Below are positions 37,244-46,591 of a DNA stretch of 64,000 nt, one piece after another. The stretch is from positions 620,001-684,000 of the forward strand of contig NZ_WHUT02000001.1 of assembly GCF_009380135.2 (NCBI RefSeq). Direction: 5' to 3'. The stretch comes from Fertoeibacter niger. GTDB taxonomy: Bacteria; Pseudomonadota; Alphaproteobacteria; Rhodobacterales; Rhodobacteraceae. Numbering within the stretch: the first letter of the stretch is position 1; each line of letters opens with the position of its first letter. The notes below the pieces were generated by a model. That model was given only the letters and a program-made list of their open reading frames with translations. It did not search any database and was not told where the DNA came from. A program made the position numbers and the translations under genes.

Positions 37244-39067
37244 TCAATCAGCAAGCCGCTGGTTCTGTGTCATTTCTTCATAGCGCGCCCGGGCCGCGCC
37301 CACTTCCGGCCGCACCGATACCGCAGGCACCGCCACATCCCACCAGTATCCGCCGGCCTCGGTCGAAGGCGCGGGGTCGGTGTCGATCACGATCACAACC
37401 GGAATGGCCGCACCCTTGGCCGCCGCCAGTTCCCGCTCGAGTGCCGCAATATCCGCCGCCTTCACCGCCTTGGCCCCCATGCTGGCCGCATGCGCCACGA
37501 AATCAATCGCCGCGGGGTTCACATGATGGCTGTCATCCAGCAGGTTGTTGAAAGGCGCGCCCCCCGTGGCCTGTTGCAGCCGGTTGATGCAGCCGTAGCC
37601 ACGGTTGTCGGTCAGCACCACGGTGAATCCGATGCCCATCATCACCGCCGTCGCCAGTTCGCTGTTGGCCATCATATAGCTGCCATCGCCCAGCATGCAG
37701 ACCACATCCGCCCCGGGCCGCGCCATCTTGATGCCCATCGCGCCCGCAATCTCGTATCCCATGCAGCTAAAGCCGTATTCCATGTGATAGCCGCCCTGCG
37801 CGGCATCCCAGATCTTGTGCAACTCGCCCGGCATGGTGCCCGCCGCGCCCATCACCACCGTTTCCGGCATGGCCGCACGGTTCACCGCGCCGATCACCTG
37901 CGCGTCGGTGGGCAGCGCATTGCCCGCACCCGGCGCGGCCTTGACCGCCGCCGTGGCCGCGAACCAGTCGTCCCGCAGGGCGGCGTTGGCGGCAAAGCTT
38001 TGGCTTCCCAAAGCATCGCCAAGGGCTTGCAGCGCGATCTTCGCATCCGCCACCAGATGCAGCGCGCCGTGTTTGTAGGCATCATAGGCCTGCACGTTGA
38101 TGGAAAGTATCCGCCGCGCCGGGTTCTTGAACAGTGCCCAAGACCCGGTGGTGAAATCCTGAAACCGCGTGCCAAGGCCGATCACCAGATCCGCCGCCTC
38201 ACACGCGATATTGGCCGAGGACGCCCCGGTAACACCCACCGGGCCAAAATTCAGCGGATGGTCAAAGGCCAGCGCCGACTTGCCGCCCTGCGTTTCCACC
38301 ACGGGAATGTTGTGCGCCGTCGCGAAAGCCGCCAGTTCCGCCTCGGCCTGGGAATAGATCACCCCGCCACCCGCCACGATCACTGGGGCCTTGGCCGCCT
38401 TCAGCGCCGCCACAGCCTCGGCCAGATCGCCTGCATCCGGTTCGGGGCGGCGAAAGCGCCAGACCTTCGGCGCAAAGAATTCCTCGGGGTAATCAAAGGC
38501 TTCTGCCTGCACATCCTGACAGAAGGCCAGCGTCACCGGCCCGCAATCGGCGGGGTCCGTCATCACGCGGAAGGCGCGCGGCAGGGCTGTCAGTAGATGT
38601 TCGGGCCGTGAGATCCGGTCGAAATACCGCGACACCGGGCGGAAGCAATCATTGGCCGAAACCGTGCCATCGCTGAAATCCTCGATCTGTTGCAGCACAG
38701 GGTCGGGGGCGCGGTTGGCAAACACATCGCCCGGGATGATCAGCACCGGCAGGCGGTTCACATGCGCCAGCGCCGCCGCCGTCACCACGTTCAGCGCCCC
38801 GGGGCCGATCGAGGTTGTCACCGCCATGGCCCGCCGCCGCTTGGCCGCCTTGGCATAGGCAATCGCCGCATGGGCCATGGTCTGTTCATTATGCCCGCGC
38901 CAGGTGGGCAGAGCCGCGCCGATGCCATGCAGCGCCTCGCCGATGCCCGCCACATTGCCATGGCCGAAGATTGCCCAGACACCCTCGATGAACCGCCCGC
39001 CATCCTCGGTTTGCTGCACCGAAAGCCAGCGCATCATCGCCTGCGCCGCCGTCAAACGAATGGTCAT
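37244..39067 (-). CDS. iolD: 3D-(3,5/4)-trihydroxycyclohexane-1,2-dione acylhydrolase
   Basis: A 607-residue thiamine-diphosphate enzyme that opens the inositol ring. The ThDP-binding motif is GDGSYMMANSELATAVMMGI (about residues 460-480), and the N-terminal Pyr domain contains VWAIFGHGNVAG with an active Glu downstream. Start at 39067 overlaps the iolC stop codon (ATGA), so iolC and iolD are translationally coupled; the ORF extends 37 codons further into iolC but not as IolD. Confidence 0.95.
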   Translation of the reverse strand: MTIRLTAAQAMMRWLSVQQTEDGGRFIEGVWAIFGHGNVAGIGEALHGIGAALPTWRGHNEQTMAHAAIAYAKAAKRRRAMAVTTSIGPGALNVVTAAALAHVNRLPVLIIPGDVFANRAPDPVLQQIEDFSDGTVSANDCFRPVSRYFDRISRPEHLLTALPRAFRVMTDPADCGPVTLAFCQDVQAEAFDYPEEFFAPKVWRFRRPEPDAGDLAEAVAALKAAKAPVIVAGGGVIYSQAEAELAAFATAHNIPVVETQGGKSALAFDHPLNFGPVGVTGASSANIACEAADLVIGLGTRFQDFTTGSWALFKNPARRILSINVQAYDAYKHGALHLVADAKIALQALGDALGSQSFAANAALRDDWFAATAAVKAAPGAGNALPTDAQVIGAVNRAAMPETVVMGAAGTMPGELHKIWDAAQGGYHMEYGFSCMGYEIAGAMGIKMARPGADVVCMLGDGSYMMANSELATAVMMGIGFTVVLTDNRGYGCINRLQQATGGAPFNNLLDDSHHVNPAAIDFVAHAASMGAKAVKAADIAALERELAAAKGAAIPVVIVIDTDPAPSTEAGGYWWDVAVPAVSVRPEVGAARARYEEMTQNQRLAD

Positions 39068-40971
39068 GCTGCCAACCCCTTTGCGGCCCGCGCCGCATCC
39101 CAGATGCGGCACAGCCGCGTGTAACGTTCCGCCATCATGGCCACCGCGCCGGCATCGTCCAAAGCACCCGCCAGCCACGCTTTTGCCGCATCAACGAAAA
39201 TCGTGCGCCCCACGGCGAAACCCTTGACCAGATCATGCCGCGCGGCCAAAGCCATCGAGGCCGCCAGTTCATCCTCTGCCGCATCCAACCCCAGCACCAC
39301 GACGCCGCGCACATGCGGGTCATTGGCGGTGATCACCGCGCAGGCCCGTGCCCAGGCGGCATCGGTGCCAAAGGGTTCCAGCTTCCACCAGTCGGGATAG
39401 ATGCCGATGTCATAGAACCGCTGGATCAGCCGGGCCGAGGTGTCATCATCCACCGCCCCCACCTTTGACGGAATGATTTCCAGCAGCATTTCCAGCCGGT
39501 TGCGCCGCGCGGCGTGGAAAAGCCGCGTCACCACCGCCTCTTGTTCGGCCTGCATCGCCGCATCGTCATCGGGGTGGCAGAAGCACAGCACCTTGACCAC
39601 ATGGCCCAGCGGCCATTCCGCCAGCCCGCCATAATCCGGCCCGATCTCGGGCTCCAGCGTCAGGGGGCGTGAGCCCGGCCATTCCACCGGCCGCCCCACC
39701 CACAGCCCCGTGCCCGCCGCCGCCTGCAATGCCTGCCGCCCCAGCCGGTTGTCGCACAAGATGCCATGGCCGGGCTGGCCATCCGCCACCTGCAAGGCCG
39801 CCGTCAGGCACAGCTTCTTGAACGCCCCGATCCGCGCAGGGGTTGCCCCTTCCATCGCCTCCAGCTGCATGCGGTGGTCAAAGGCGAACACCCGCATGGT
39901 GGACCAATCCTCATGCCGGTTGGTGGACCAATGCACCTGCTCCAGCGCCGCATCCTTGCGCAGGGCGGGCGTCACCACGCCCCGGTTCAGGAAAAACCGC
40001 AACTCATCCCAACTGGGATAGGCCGGGGTGCAGCCATGCCGCGACACCGCGAAAGCCCCGCAGGCATTGGCATATGTCAGCGCCACGGGCCAGGGCTCGC
40101 CATCCAGCCAGCCCTTTATCAGGCCCGACATGAACCCGTCACCCGCCCCCAGCACATTGAACACCTCGATGGGAAAGCCCGGCCCCGCCTGCCCCTGATC
40201 CAAGGTATCGGGGATCGGCCCGGTAAAGGCCGCAGCCCCCATCGGCCCGCGCTTGCACACCAGCGTGGCCCCCGACACCGCCCGCACCGCCCGCAGCGCG
40301 GCGATGGTATCGGTTGTGCCGCCCGCGATGTGAAACTCTTCTTCCGTGCCCACGATCAGGTCGAACAGATGCAGCGTGGCCTGCAACTTGGCCGTTACGG
40401 CGGCGCTTTCAATGAACCGGCTCTCGCCAGCGCCATGCCCCGCCAACCCCCACAGGTTCGGGCGGTAATCGATATCCAGCGCGGTCTGCGCGCCATTGGC
40501 CCGCGCCAGATGCAGCGCCTTCATCACCGCCGCCTCGGTGCGGGCATGTGACAGATGCGTGCCGGTCGCCACCACCGCCCGCGCCTCGGCGATGAACACC
40601 GGGTCAATGTCATCCTCGCACAGCGCCATGTCGGCGCAATTCTCGCGGTAGAATATCAGCGGAAACTGCGTGTCGTCGCGGATGCCCAGCAGCACCAGCG
40701 CGGTCAGCCGCTCCGGGTCGGTTTTCACCCCCCGCACATCCACCCCTTCGCGGGCCAGTTCCTCGCGGATGAAGCGGCCCATGTGTTCATCCCCCACCCG
40801 GGTGATCAGGGCTGAACGCAGCCCCAGCCGCGCCGTGCCCGCCGCCATGTTGGTAGGGCTGCCGCCGATGTATTTCTGGAACGACCCCATATCCTCCAGC
40901 CGCCCGCCCACCTGCGCGCCGTAAAGATCGACCGAGGAGCGGCCGATGGTGATGACATCCAGCGTCTTCAT
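39064..40971 (-). CDS. iolC: IolC 5-dehydro-2-deoxygluconokinase fused to DUF2090 aldolase-like domain
   Basis: A 635-residue protein. Residues 1-325 are a PfkB sugar kinase (TIGRSSVDLYG, GGSPTNMA, and the catalytic GAGDGFMSG near 285) that phosphorylates 2-deoxy-5-keto-gluconate. From about 340 a DUF2090 domain follows (FAFDHRMQLEAM), a TIM-barrel related to LacD/IolJ-type aldolases, expected to split the product to dihydroxyacetone phosphate and malonate semialdehyde. The fusion is found in other Rhodobacterales and Rhizobiales. It explains the absence of a separate iolJ. First gene of the operon after iolR. Confidence 0.93.
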   Translation of the reverse strand: MKTLDVITIGRSSVDLYGAQVGGRLEDMGSFQKYIGGSPTNMAAGTARLGLRSALITRVGDEHMGRFIREELAREGVDVRGVKTDPERLTALVLLGIRDDTQFPLIFYRENCADMALCEDDIDPVFIAEARAVVATGTHLSHARTEAAVMKALHLARANGAQTALDIDYRPNLWGLAGHGAGESRFIESAAVTAKLQATLHLFDLIVGTEEEFHIAGGTTDTIAALRAVRAVSGATLVCKRGPMGAAAFTGPIPDTLDQGQAGPGFPIEVFNVLGAGDGFMSGLIKGWLDGEPWPVALTYANACGAFAVSRHGCTPAYPSWDELRFFLNRGVVTPALRKDAALEQVHWSTNRHEDWSTMRVFAFDHRMQLEAMEGATPARIGAFKKLCLTAALQVADGQPGHGILCDNRLGRQALQAAAGTGLWVGRPVEWPGSRPLTLEPEIGPDYGGLAEWPLGHVVKVLCFCHPDDDAAMQAEQEAVVTRLFHAARRNRLEMLLEIIPSKVGAVDDDTSARLIQRFYDIGIYPDWWKLEPFGTDAAWARACAVITANDPHVRGVVVLGLDAAEDELAASMALAARHDLVKGFAVGRTIFVDAAKAWLAGALDDAGAVAMMAERYTRLCRIWDAARAAKGLAA

Positions 40972-41060
40972 CTGATATGCATTCCCCGTGCATGGGTTGT
41001 GCATCGGTTAAGCAGCTGCCTTTCGGCCATCCCACACCCCGATGTCCCTCCCAGAGACTC

Positions 41061-41093
41061 AACCGTTTGCACGGTTTTGGAATATTTATTCCA
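41061..41093. promoter_or_regulatory. IolR operator downstream of iolR, before iolC
   Basis: TGGAATATTTATTCCA (41078-41093) has perfect 7-bp arms and fits the GGAA-N6-TTCC motif reported for rhizobial IolR. Next to it is a second inverted repeat, AACCGT-TTGC-ACGGTT (41061-41076), of unknown owner. The site is about 110 bp upstream of iolC, and 2 bp past the iolR stop. Confidence 0.7.
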
Positions 41094-41095
41094 TT

Positions 41096-41971
41096 TTATT
41101 CGGCAGGCAAAGCCTTTTCTTCGGGCTTGCGCAAATCATCTGCCCCGCCCCGCGCCGACCCCACCGCCACCGCCAGCGAAATCGCCAGCGCGATAGTGGC
41201 CGACAGCGAACGAAACGCGCCAAAATCCACCTCCGGCACGGTCAGCACGGCATCCGAATGCCGCGCCAGCGGGCTGGTCAGCCGGTCGGTGATGCCGATC
41301 ACCGGCAGGCCACGCTCGCGGGCATCCTGCGCCAGTTGCAGGGTTTCCTCGGAATAGGGGGTAAAGGTGATGGCGATCATCGCATCGCCGGGCCGCAGCG
41401 CGAAACGGTGGTCAAGCCGGCCAACCGCATCATGCAGCATCGCCGGAACCGCCATTTTCTCAAACACATAGGTCAGGTATGTGGCCACCGGAAAGGCGCG
41501 GCGCAGCCCCACCACATGCAGGGTTTCCGCCCGGGCCAGCACCGCCACTGCCGCATCCAGCGCCGCCTCGTCCACCGATTTGGCCAGCGCTTCCAGCGAC
41601 AGCCGCCCCGCCTCGACAAATTCGGCCAAAAGCGCGGCAGGGCTGCCCGCACCATTGTCTTTCAGGTTCTTCAACCGCGTCGAATAATCCGGCCAGCCGG
41701 GGGCATAAGCCTCGCGGAACAGCTTTTGCATTTCGGAAAAACCCGAAAATCCCATGATCTGACAGAATCGCATCAGAGCCGAGGGCGGCACATCCGCCCC
41801 GGCCGCCAGTTCCGCCACGGTCGACACGGCGATCCGGTCGGCGTTGGCGGCGATATGGTCGGCGCATTGCCGCAGCCGCTTGGGCAGGCCTTCCGACACC
41901 AAGGCCAGCCGGTCGCGGAATTCCTCCACCGTGGCAGGGGCGGTGTTGAGGGCGGGCGCGGCATCATCCAT
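41096..41971 (-). CDS. iolR: RpiR family regulator of inositol catabolism
   Basis: A 291-residue protein with an N-terminal RpiR helix-turn-helix (about 20-95, STVAELAAGADVPPSALMRFCQIMGFSGFSEMQ) and a C-terminal SIS sugar-phosphate-binding domain (about 130-270, LHVVGLRRAFPVATYLTYVF). Its place between iolC and the divergent dehydrogenase gene, and two matching palindromes at its ends (41078-41093 and 42016-42031), identify it as IolR. Likely a repressor released by a phosphorylated pathway intermediate (family knowledge). Confidence 0.9.
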   Translation of the reverse strand: MDDAAPALNTAPATVEEFRDRLALVSEGLPKRLRQCADHIAANADRIAVSTVAELAAGADVPPSALMRFCQIMGFSGFSEMQKLFREAYAPGWPDYSTRLKNLKDNGAGSPAALLAEFVEAGRLSLEALAKSVDEAALDAAVAVLARAETLHVVGLRRAFPVATYLTYVFEKMAVPAMLHDAVGRLDHRFALRPGDAMIAITFTPYSEETLQLAQDARERGLPVIGITDRLTSPLARHSDAVLTVPEVDFGAFRSLSATIALAISLAVAVGSARGGADDLRKPEEKALPAE

Positions 41972-42015
41972 GCGTTTTTCCTTGACAGGGACGGGTCATT
42001 TCAGGCTAGCACGCA

Positions 42016-42031
42016 TGGAACAAATATTCCA
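42016..42031. promoter_or_regulatory. IolR operator in the iolR / dehydrogenase divergent gap
   Basis: TGGAACAAATATTCCA, again GGAA-N6-TTCC and differing little from the site at 41078-41093. It is 24 bp before the dehydrogenase ATG and 45 bp before the iolR start, so it can control both. Confidence 0.7.
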
Positions 42032-42054
42032 ATCGGAAAGCGGTGGGGCAACGA

Positions 42055-43173
42055 ATGCTTAACATTGGTGTGGCACTGATCGGCACAGGTTTCATGGGCA
42101 AGACCCATGCCCTGGCCTGGCGCAATGTCAAGGCGGTGATGGGTGATGTGCCCACGCCGGTGTTGACCGTGCTTTGCGACACGCCTTTGCCGCAGGCCGA
42201 ACGTTTCGCGGGCCAGTTCGGCTTTGCCCGCGCGACCGATGACTGGCAGGCGATGCTGGCCGACCCGGCGGTGCAGGTGGTGTCGATCACAACGCCCAAC
42301 CGGATGCATCACGCCATGGCGCTGGCGGCACTGGCGGCGGGCAAACATGTGTGGTGCGAAAAACCCATGGCCCTGACGCTGGAACAGGCCGAGGAGATGG
42401 AGGCCGCGGCCCGCGCGGCGGGCGTGGTCACGATGGTGGGCTACAATTACATCAAGAACCCCGCTTTCACCCATGCGCAGCGCCTGATTGCCGAGGGTGC
42501 CATCGGGCGGCTGGTGCAGTTCCGCGGCTGGGTGGATGAGGATTATCAGGCCGATCCCGCCCTGCCCTGGTCCTGGCGCGCGATGATCGCCGAGGCCGGG
42601 CTGGGCGCGCTGGGTGACATCGGCAGCCATCTGGTCAGCATGGCGCATGGGCTGATGGGGCCCATAGCCTCGGTCATGGCCGACATGCAGACCATCCACG
42701 AAACCCGCCCCCTGCCCGACGGAAGCGGCAGCGGCGTGGTGGAAAACGAGGACGCGGCCTCGGTCCTCTTGCGCTTTGCCAGTGGCGCGCAGGGGTCGAT
42801 GGTCATCTCGCGTTCGGCCTGGGGCCGCAAATCACGGCTGGGGTTCGAGGTGCACGGCACCACCGGCATGATCACATTCGATCAGGAACGGATGAATGAA
42901 TTGCAGCTTTATCAAAACCTTGGCCCGATGGCCGAGCAAGGCTTCAAGACCATCCTCACCGGCCCCGCGCATCCGCCCTACGGGGCCTTCTGCCCCGCCC
43001 CGGGGCACCAGCTGGGCTTCAACGAGATGAAGATCATCGAATGCGCCGCCCTGCTGCGTGCCATCGCGGGCGGGCCAAAGGCGCATCCCGATTTCACCGA
43101 TGCCTTGGCCTATGAACGCGCAATACATGCCATGGCGCAATCGGCGCGCGAGGAACGGCGCGTATCGCTCTGA
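42055..43173 (+). CDS. Gfo/Idh/MocA family dehydrogenase, probably inositol 2-dehydrogenase
   Basis: A 372-residue NAD(P)-dependent oxidoreductase with the Rossmann motif ALIGTGFMGKTHA at residues 7-19 and the signature VWCEKPMALTLEQA with the conserved EKP. A catalytic Asp/His pair is in GALGDIGSHLVSMAHG. Location with iolR and an IolR operator suggests oxidation of myo-inositol or another inositol isomer (iolG-like). Start ATG at 42055; a GTG four codons earlier is closer to the GGAAAG. Confidence 0.85.
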   Translation: MLNIGVALIGTGFMGKTHALAWRNVKAVMGDVPTPVLTVLCDTPLPQAERFAGQFGFARATDDWQAMLADPAVQVVSITTPNRMHHAMALAALAAGKHVWCEKPMALTLEQAEEMEAAARAAGVVTMVGYNYIKNPAFTHAQRLIAEGAIGRLVQFRGWVDEDYQADPALPWSWRAMIAEAGLGALGDIGSHLVSMAHGLMGPIASVMADMQTIHETRPLPDGSGSGVVENEDAASVLLRFASGAQGSMVISRSAWGRKSRLGFEVHGTTGMITFDQERMNELQLYQNLGPMAEQGFKTILTGPAHPPYGAFCPAPGHQLGFNEMKIIECAALLRAIAGGPKAHPDFTDALAYERAIHAMAQSAREERRVSL

Positions 43174-43181
43174 TCTTTCTT

Positions 43182-43233
43182 CATTTTCTGTCTCTAAAAT
43201 ATCCCACGGGGGTGTGGGGGTGTGAAACCCCCA
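43182..43233 (-). repeat. Intergenic repeat, copy D
   Basis: On the minus strand stem TGGGGGT/ACCCCCA (arms 43227-43233 and 43215-43221, loop TTCAC), C-rich linker, GTGGGATATTTT and AGAGACAGAAAATG. In the convergent gap between the dehydrogenase gene and lpxB. Confidence 0.75.
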
Positions 43234-43285
43234 CTCCGCCCTCAGACAAGGCACCACCCCCGGCAGTCATCAGCAAAAATCGCCG

Positions 43286-44428
43286 TCAGGCGTGATGAGC
43301 GGCCCCCAGCGCGCCCAGCACAGACCGCGCCGCGCGCAGGCCCGGGGCCTCACCGCCCTGCCCCAGCCGCTGCATGGTCAGCGCCATGGCCGCCCGCTGG
43401 CCTTTGGCCCCCGCCAGCAGCGCCTCCAGCGCCGGGGCTATCCGCTCTGCCCGGCAGTCGCGGCCCAGAAACTCCGGCACCACGCGAGTTTCCGACACCA
43501 GGTTCACCAGCGTCACCGTATCCACCAGCGCCGCGCGGCGCATCAGCCACAGCGTCAGAGGGTGCATGTCATAGGCGATGACCATCGGCACACCGGCGGC
43601 TGCCAGTTCCAGCGACACGGTGCCCGATGCCGCCAGCGCCACATCCGCCGCGCCAAAGGCTGCGCGCTTTTCCGCAGCGGTTTCAATGATCTGCGGGGCC
43701 ACCGGCCAATCCGCCACCCGTTCCCGCACCAGCCCGGCCACGCCGCGCACCGTGGGCAGCAGCACCCGCAGCCCCGGGTGGCGTGGCAGCAGCAGCCCCA
43801 GCGTCGCGCCGATCACCGGGGCCAGCCGCGCCACCTCGCCCCGGCGCGAGCCTGGCAGCGCCAGCAGCACCGGCCCCGGCCCCAGCGTGGCGTGCAGCGC
43901 CGCCACATCGGCAGCGGGGGCCAAAGGCTCGGCCACCACCGGATGCCCCACGAAATCGCAGGTCATACCCGCAGCGGTCATATAAGGCGGCTCGAACGGC
44001 AGCAGCGCCAGCACATGATCAATCACCTGCGCCATCTTGGCCGCCCGGCCCGGCCGCCAGGCCCAGACCGAGGGTGCCACATAGTGGATGGTGCGCAGCC
44101 CCGGCCGGGCCGCTTTCACGATCCGCGCCACCCGCAGGCAGAAATCGGGGCTGTCGATGGTGATCAGCGTCGCCGGTTCCGCCGCCAGCGCCGCCGCGGC
44201 GGTTTCGGCAATGCGGCGTTTCAGGTGGCGGTATTTCGGCAGGATCTCGGCGATGCCCATCACCGACAATTCCTCCATCGGGAACAGGCTGGCCAGCCCC
44301 TCGGCCTGCATCAGCGGCCCACCCACCCCGGCGAATGTCACCCCGGGGGCCAGCGCCTTCAGCCCCGCCATCAGCGCCGCCCCCAGCCGGTCGCCCGAAG
44401 GCTCGCCCGCGATCAGGAACAGTTTCAA
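43286..44428 (-). CDS. lpxB: Lipid-A-disaccharide synthase
   Basis: A 380-residue GT19 glycosyltransferase that joins UDP-2,3-diacylglucosamine and lipid X on the inner-membrane surface. Motifs: LIAGEPSGDRLGAALM, DSPDFCLRVA, YVAPSVWAWRPGRA, FVGHP, LALPGSRRGEV and ASGTVSLELAAAG. The start is taken as TTG at 44428, where the family Met occurs (KLFLIAGEPSGD) and which overlaps the lpxI stop as TTGA; GTG at 44440 is an alternative. Last gene of the long envelope cluster. Confidence 0.95.
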   Translation of the reverse strand: MKLFLIAGEPSGDRLGAALMAGLKALAPGVTFAGVGGPLMQAEGLASLFPMEELSVMGIAEILPKYRHLKRRIAETAAAALAAEPATLITIDSPDFCLRVARIVKAARPGLRTIHYVAPSVWAWRPGRAAKMAQVIDHVLALLPFEPPYMTAAGMTCDFVGHPVVAEPLAPAADVAALHATLGPGPVLLALPGSRRGEVARLAPVIGATLGLLLPRHPGLRVLLPTVRGVAGLVRERVADWPVAPQIIETAAEKRAAFGAADVALAASGTVSLELAAAGVPMVIAYDMHPLTLWLMRRAALVDTVTLVNLVSETRVVPEFLGRDCRAERIAPALEALLAGAKGQRAAMALTMQRLGQGGEAPGLRAARSVLGALGAAHHA

Positions 44429-45246
44429 GGCCTTGCCCACAGGAACAGGCCAAGCCGCCCCGCCTCGGCCACCATCGCCGCCGGGTCCAGCAAGATCACC
44501 CCGCCCGCCTGAAACGCCACCCCGGCCAGCCCCGCCGCCGCGGCCCGGTGCAGGGTTTCCACCCCCAGGGCGGGCAGGTCGATGCGCCGGTCCTGCCCCG
44601 GTTTCGGGGCCTTGTAGAACACGCCCTTGGCGCCTGCGGGGTTGGGGCGGCGGGCGGTTTGCGCCACCCAGTCCAGCATCGCATCGGTGCCGGGCAAAGC
44701 CTCGACCGCCAGACACAGGCCCTGCGCCACCACCGCGCCCTGCCCCACATCCACCGCACCCAGCGCCGCCACGATGGCCGCCGCACGGTCGGCATCGCGG
44801 GCATCCGCCTCGGTGGGCGCACCGCACAGCACGCCTTCGCCGGGCAACAGCGCCGGGGCCAGATCGGCCACCCCCTGCACGGCAAAGCCGTGATCCTCGA
44901 ATATGCCGATCACCGCGCGCAGGGTGGCGTCGTCACCGCCCTGCAAGGCCGCCAGCAACACAGGCACCAGTTGCGCGGTGGCAGGGTCGAACAGAGCGGG
45001 GTCAAGGCGGGGCCGTGTCACCGCCCCGGCAAAGACCACGCGGGTCACGCCCTCGTCCTGCAAAAGCCGCAGGAACGGGGCCAGCCGTTCGACGCGGAAC
45101 ACATGGTCTACCGCCACGGCATCGGGCACAAACCCCTCCAGCGCCGCCACCAGCGGCGGCTGCGGCAAGGCCGCCACCAGCGCGGCAGGCAACCCGCCAC
45201 GCCCGGCGATCAGCGCCAGCCGCCCGGATTCAGCGGCCCCTGTCAT
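44425..45246 (-). CDS. lpxI: UDP-2,3-diacylglucosamine pyrophosphatase LpxI (DUF1009)
   Basis: A 273-residue LpxI, which hydrolyses UDP-2,3-diacylglucosamine to lipid X. N-terminal LALIAGRGGLPAALVAAL, then GAVTRPRLDP, and the C-terminal DUF1009 sequence KAPKPGQDRRIDLPALG with RAAAAGLAGVAFQAG. LpxI replaces LpxH in most alphaproteobacteria. Start overlaps the lpxA stop (ATGA). Confidence 0.94.
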   Translation of the reverse strand: MTGAAESGRLALIAGRGGLPAALVAALPQPPLVAALEGFVPDAVAVDHVFRVERLAPFLRLLQDEGVTRVVFAGAVTRPRLDPALFDPATAQLVPVLLAALQGGDDATLRAVIGIFEDHGFAVQGVADLAPALLPGEGVLCGAPTEADARDADRAAAIVAALGAVDVGQGAVVAQGLCLAVEALPGTDAMLDWVAQTARRPNPAGAKGVFYKAPKPGQDRRIDLPALGVETLHRAAAAGLAGVAFQAGGVILLDPAAMVAEAGRLGLFLWARP

Positions 45247-46028
45247 TTCGGCGTCAGGAATGATCGGTCAGACGCGGCGAGAATGAAATCGGTCATCTCG
45301 CGCACATGGTCGCTGTCGGTTTCGTCATGCAGGCGCTGCGCGCGTTGCAGGAACGTGCCCTCGCCCTGCGCCAGCATCTGGTAGCCTGCGCGCAGCGCGG
45401 TGATCTCGGCCCGGTTGACGCCACGGCGTTTCAGCCCCACCAGGTTCAGCCCGTCCAGATCGCCGCGCGGACCCTGCACCAGCCCATGCGGCAGCACGTC
45501 ATTCGTCACCATGGTCACGGCCCCGATGATCGCGCCGCGCCCCACCCGCACCCATTGATGGATGCCCGACAGACCGCCCACGATCACATCATCGCCCAGC
45601 ACGCAATGGCCCGCCACCGCCGCCTGATTGGCCAGGATCACACGGTTGCCCACCTGCGCGTCATGGCCCACATGCGCACCGGTCATCAACAGGCAGTCAT
45701 CGCCCACCCGGGTCACACCGCCGCCGCCCTCGGTGCCGGTGTTCAGCGTGGCCCCTTCGCGGATGCGGCAGCGTTCGCCCACGATCAGCCGCGTGTGCTC
45801 GCCCCGGTATTTCAGATCCTGCGGCACCTCGCCCACCACGGCAAAGGGGAATATCACCGTGCCCGCACCCACTTCGGTCCAGCCGGTCACGACGGCATGG
45901 CTTTTCACCACCACGCCCGCGCCCAGTGTCACCTCGGGGCCGATCAGCGCAAAGGGGCCGATCGTGCAGCCCTCGCCGATCACCGCGCCGGGCTCGATGA
46001 CGGCGGAAGGGTGGATGCTGGAGGTCAT
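45243..46028 (-). CDS. lpxA: UDP-N-acetylglucosamine acyltransferase
   Basis: A 261-residue left-handed beta-helix acyltransferase with hexapeptide repeats through residue 190 and the catalytic His region NTGTEGGGGVTRVGDDC-LLMTGAHVGHDAQ. It adds the first 3-hydroxyacyl chain of lipid A. Begins 3 bp after fabZ. Confidence 0.96.
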   Translation of the reverse strand: MTSSIHPSAVIEPGAVIGEGCTIGPFALIGPEVTLGAGVVVKSHAVVTGWTEVGAGTVIFPFAVVGEVPQDLKYRGEHTRLIVGERCRIREGATLNTGTEGGGGVTRVGDDCLLMTGAHVGHDAQVGNRVILANQAAVAGHCVLGDDVIVGGLSGIHQWVRVGRGAIIGAVTMVTNDVLPHGLVQGPRGDLDGLNLVGLKRRGVNRAEITALRAGYQMLAQGEGTFLQRAQRLHDETDSDHVREMTDFILAASDRSFLTPK

Positions 46029-46031
46029 GCC

Positions 46032-46499
46032 TCAGGCCTTCGGCACGTCGAACATGGCGGTATAGACCGCCTCGGTGGCCAGTTCGCCCGCCACCATGCC
46101 GCGCCCTTCGAATTTCCACACCCGGCCACCGCCGCGCAGCGCCTTGACATGCAGTTCCAGCACATCGCCCGGCACCACCTTGCGGCGGAACTTGGCGCTT
46201 TCCACGCCCATGAAGAACACGTTCGCGCCCTTGTCCACCAGATCCATCGACACGCCCACCAGCACGCCCGCCGTCTGGGCCAAGGCCTCGATGATCATCA
46301 CGCCGGGCAGAATGGGCATGCCCGGGAAATGGCCCTGAAACTGCGGCTCGTTATAGCTGACGTTCTTGATGCCCACGGCGCTTTCATGCGGCACGATGCT
46401 GTGCACCTTGTCGATCAGCAGGAACGGGTAGCGGTGCGGGATGATCCGCTGGATCATCGACAGGTCGGCCTCGGCCATGCGGGGGGTCATGTCATTCAT
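46032..46499 (-). CDS. fabZ: 3-hydroxyacyl-ACP dehydratase
   Basis: A 155-residue hot-dog-fold dehydratase, with the active site [13 protein letters not shown] and [20 protein letters not shown]. It converts 3-hydroxyacyl-ACP to trans-2-enoyl-ACP and competes with LpxA for 3-hydroxymyristoyl-ACP. Its position before lpxA is typical. Confidence 0.96.
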   Translation of the reverse strand: MNDMTPRMAEADLSMIQRIIPHRYPFLLIDKVHSIVPHESAVGIKNVSYNEPQFQGHFPGMPILPGVMIIEALAQTAGVLVGVSMDLVDKGANVFFMGVESAKFRRKVVPGDVLELHVKALRGGGRVWKFEGRGMVAGELATEAVYTAMFDVPKA

Positions 46500-46591
46500 C
46501 GCGCTGGCTCCTCGTTATGCGGCACAGGCCCTTGGCCCTTGGTTCTGACTAGCAACTTGATCGGGGTGAAACAAGCGCAACGGCGCAGCAA

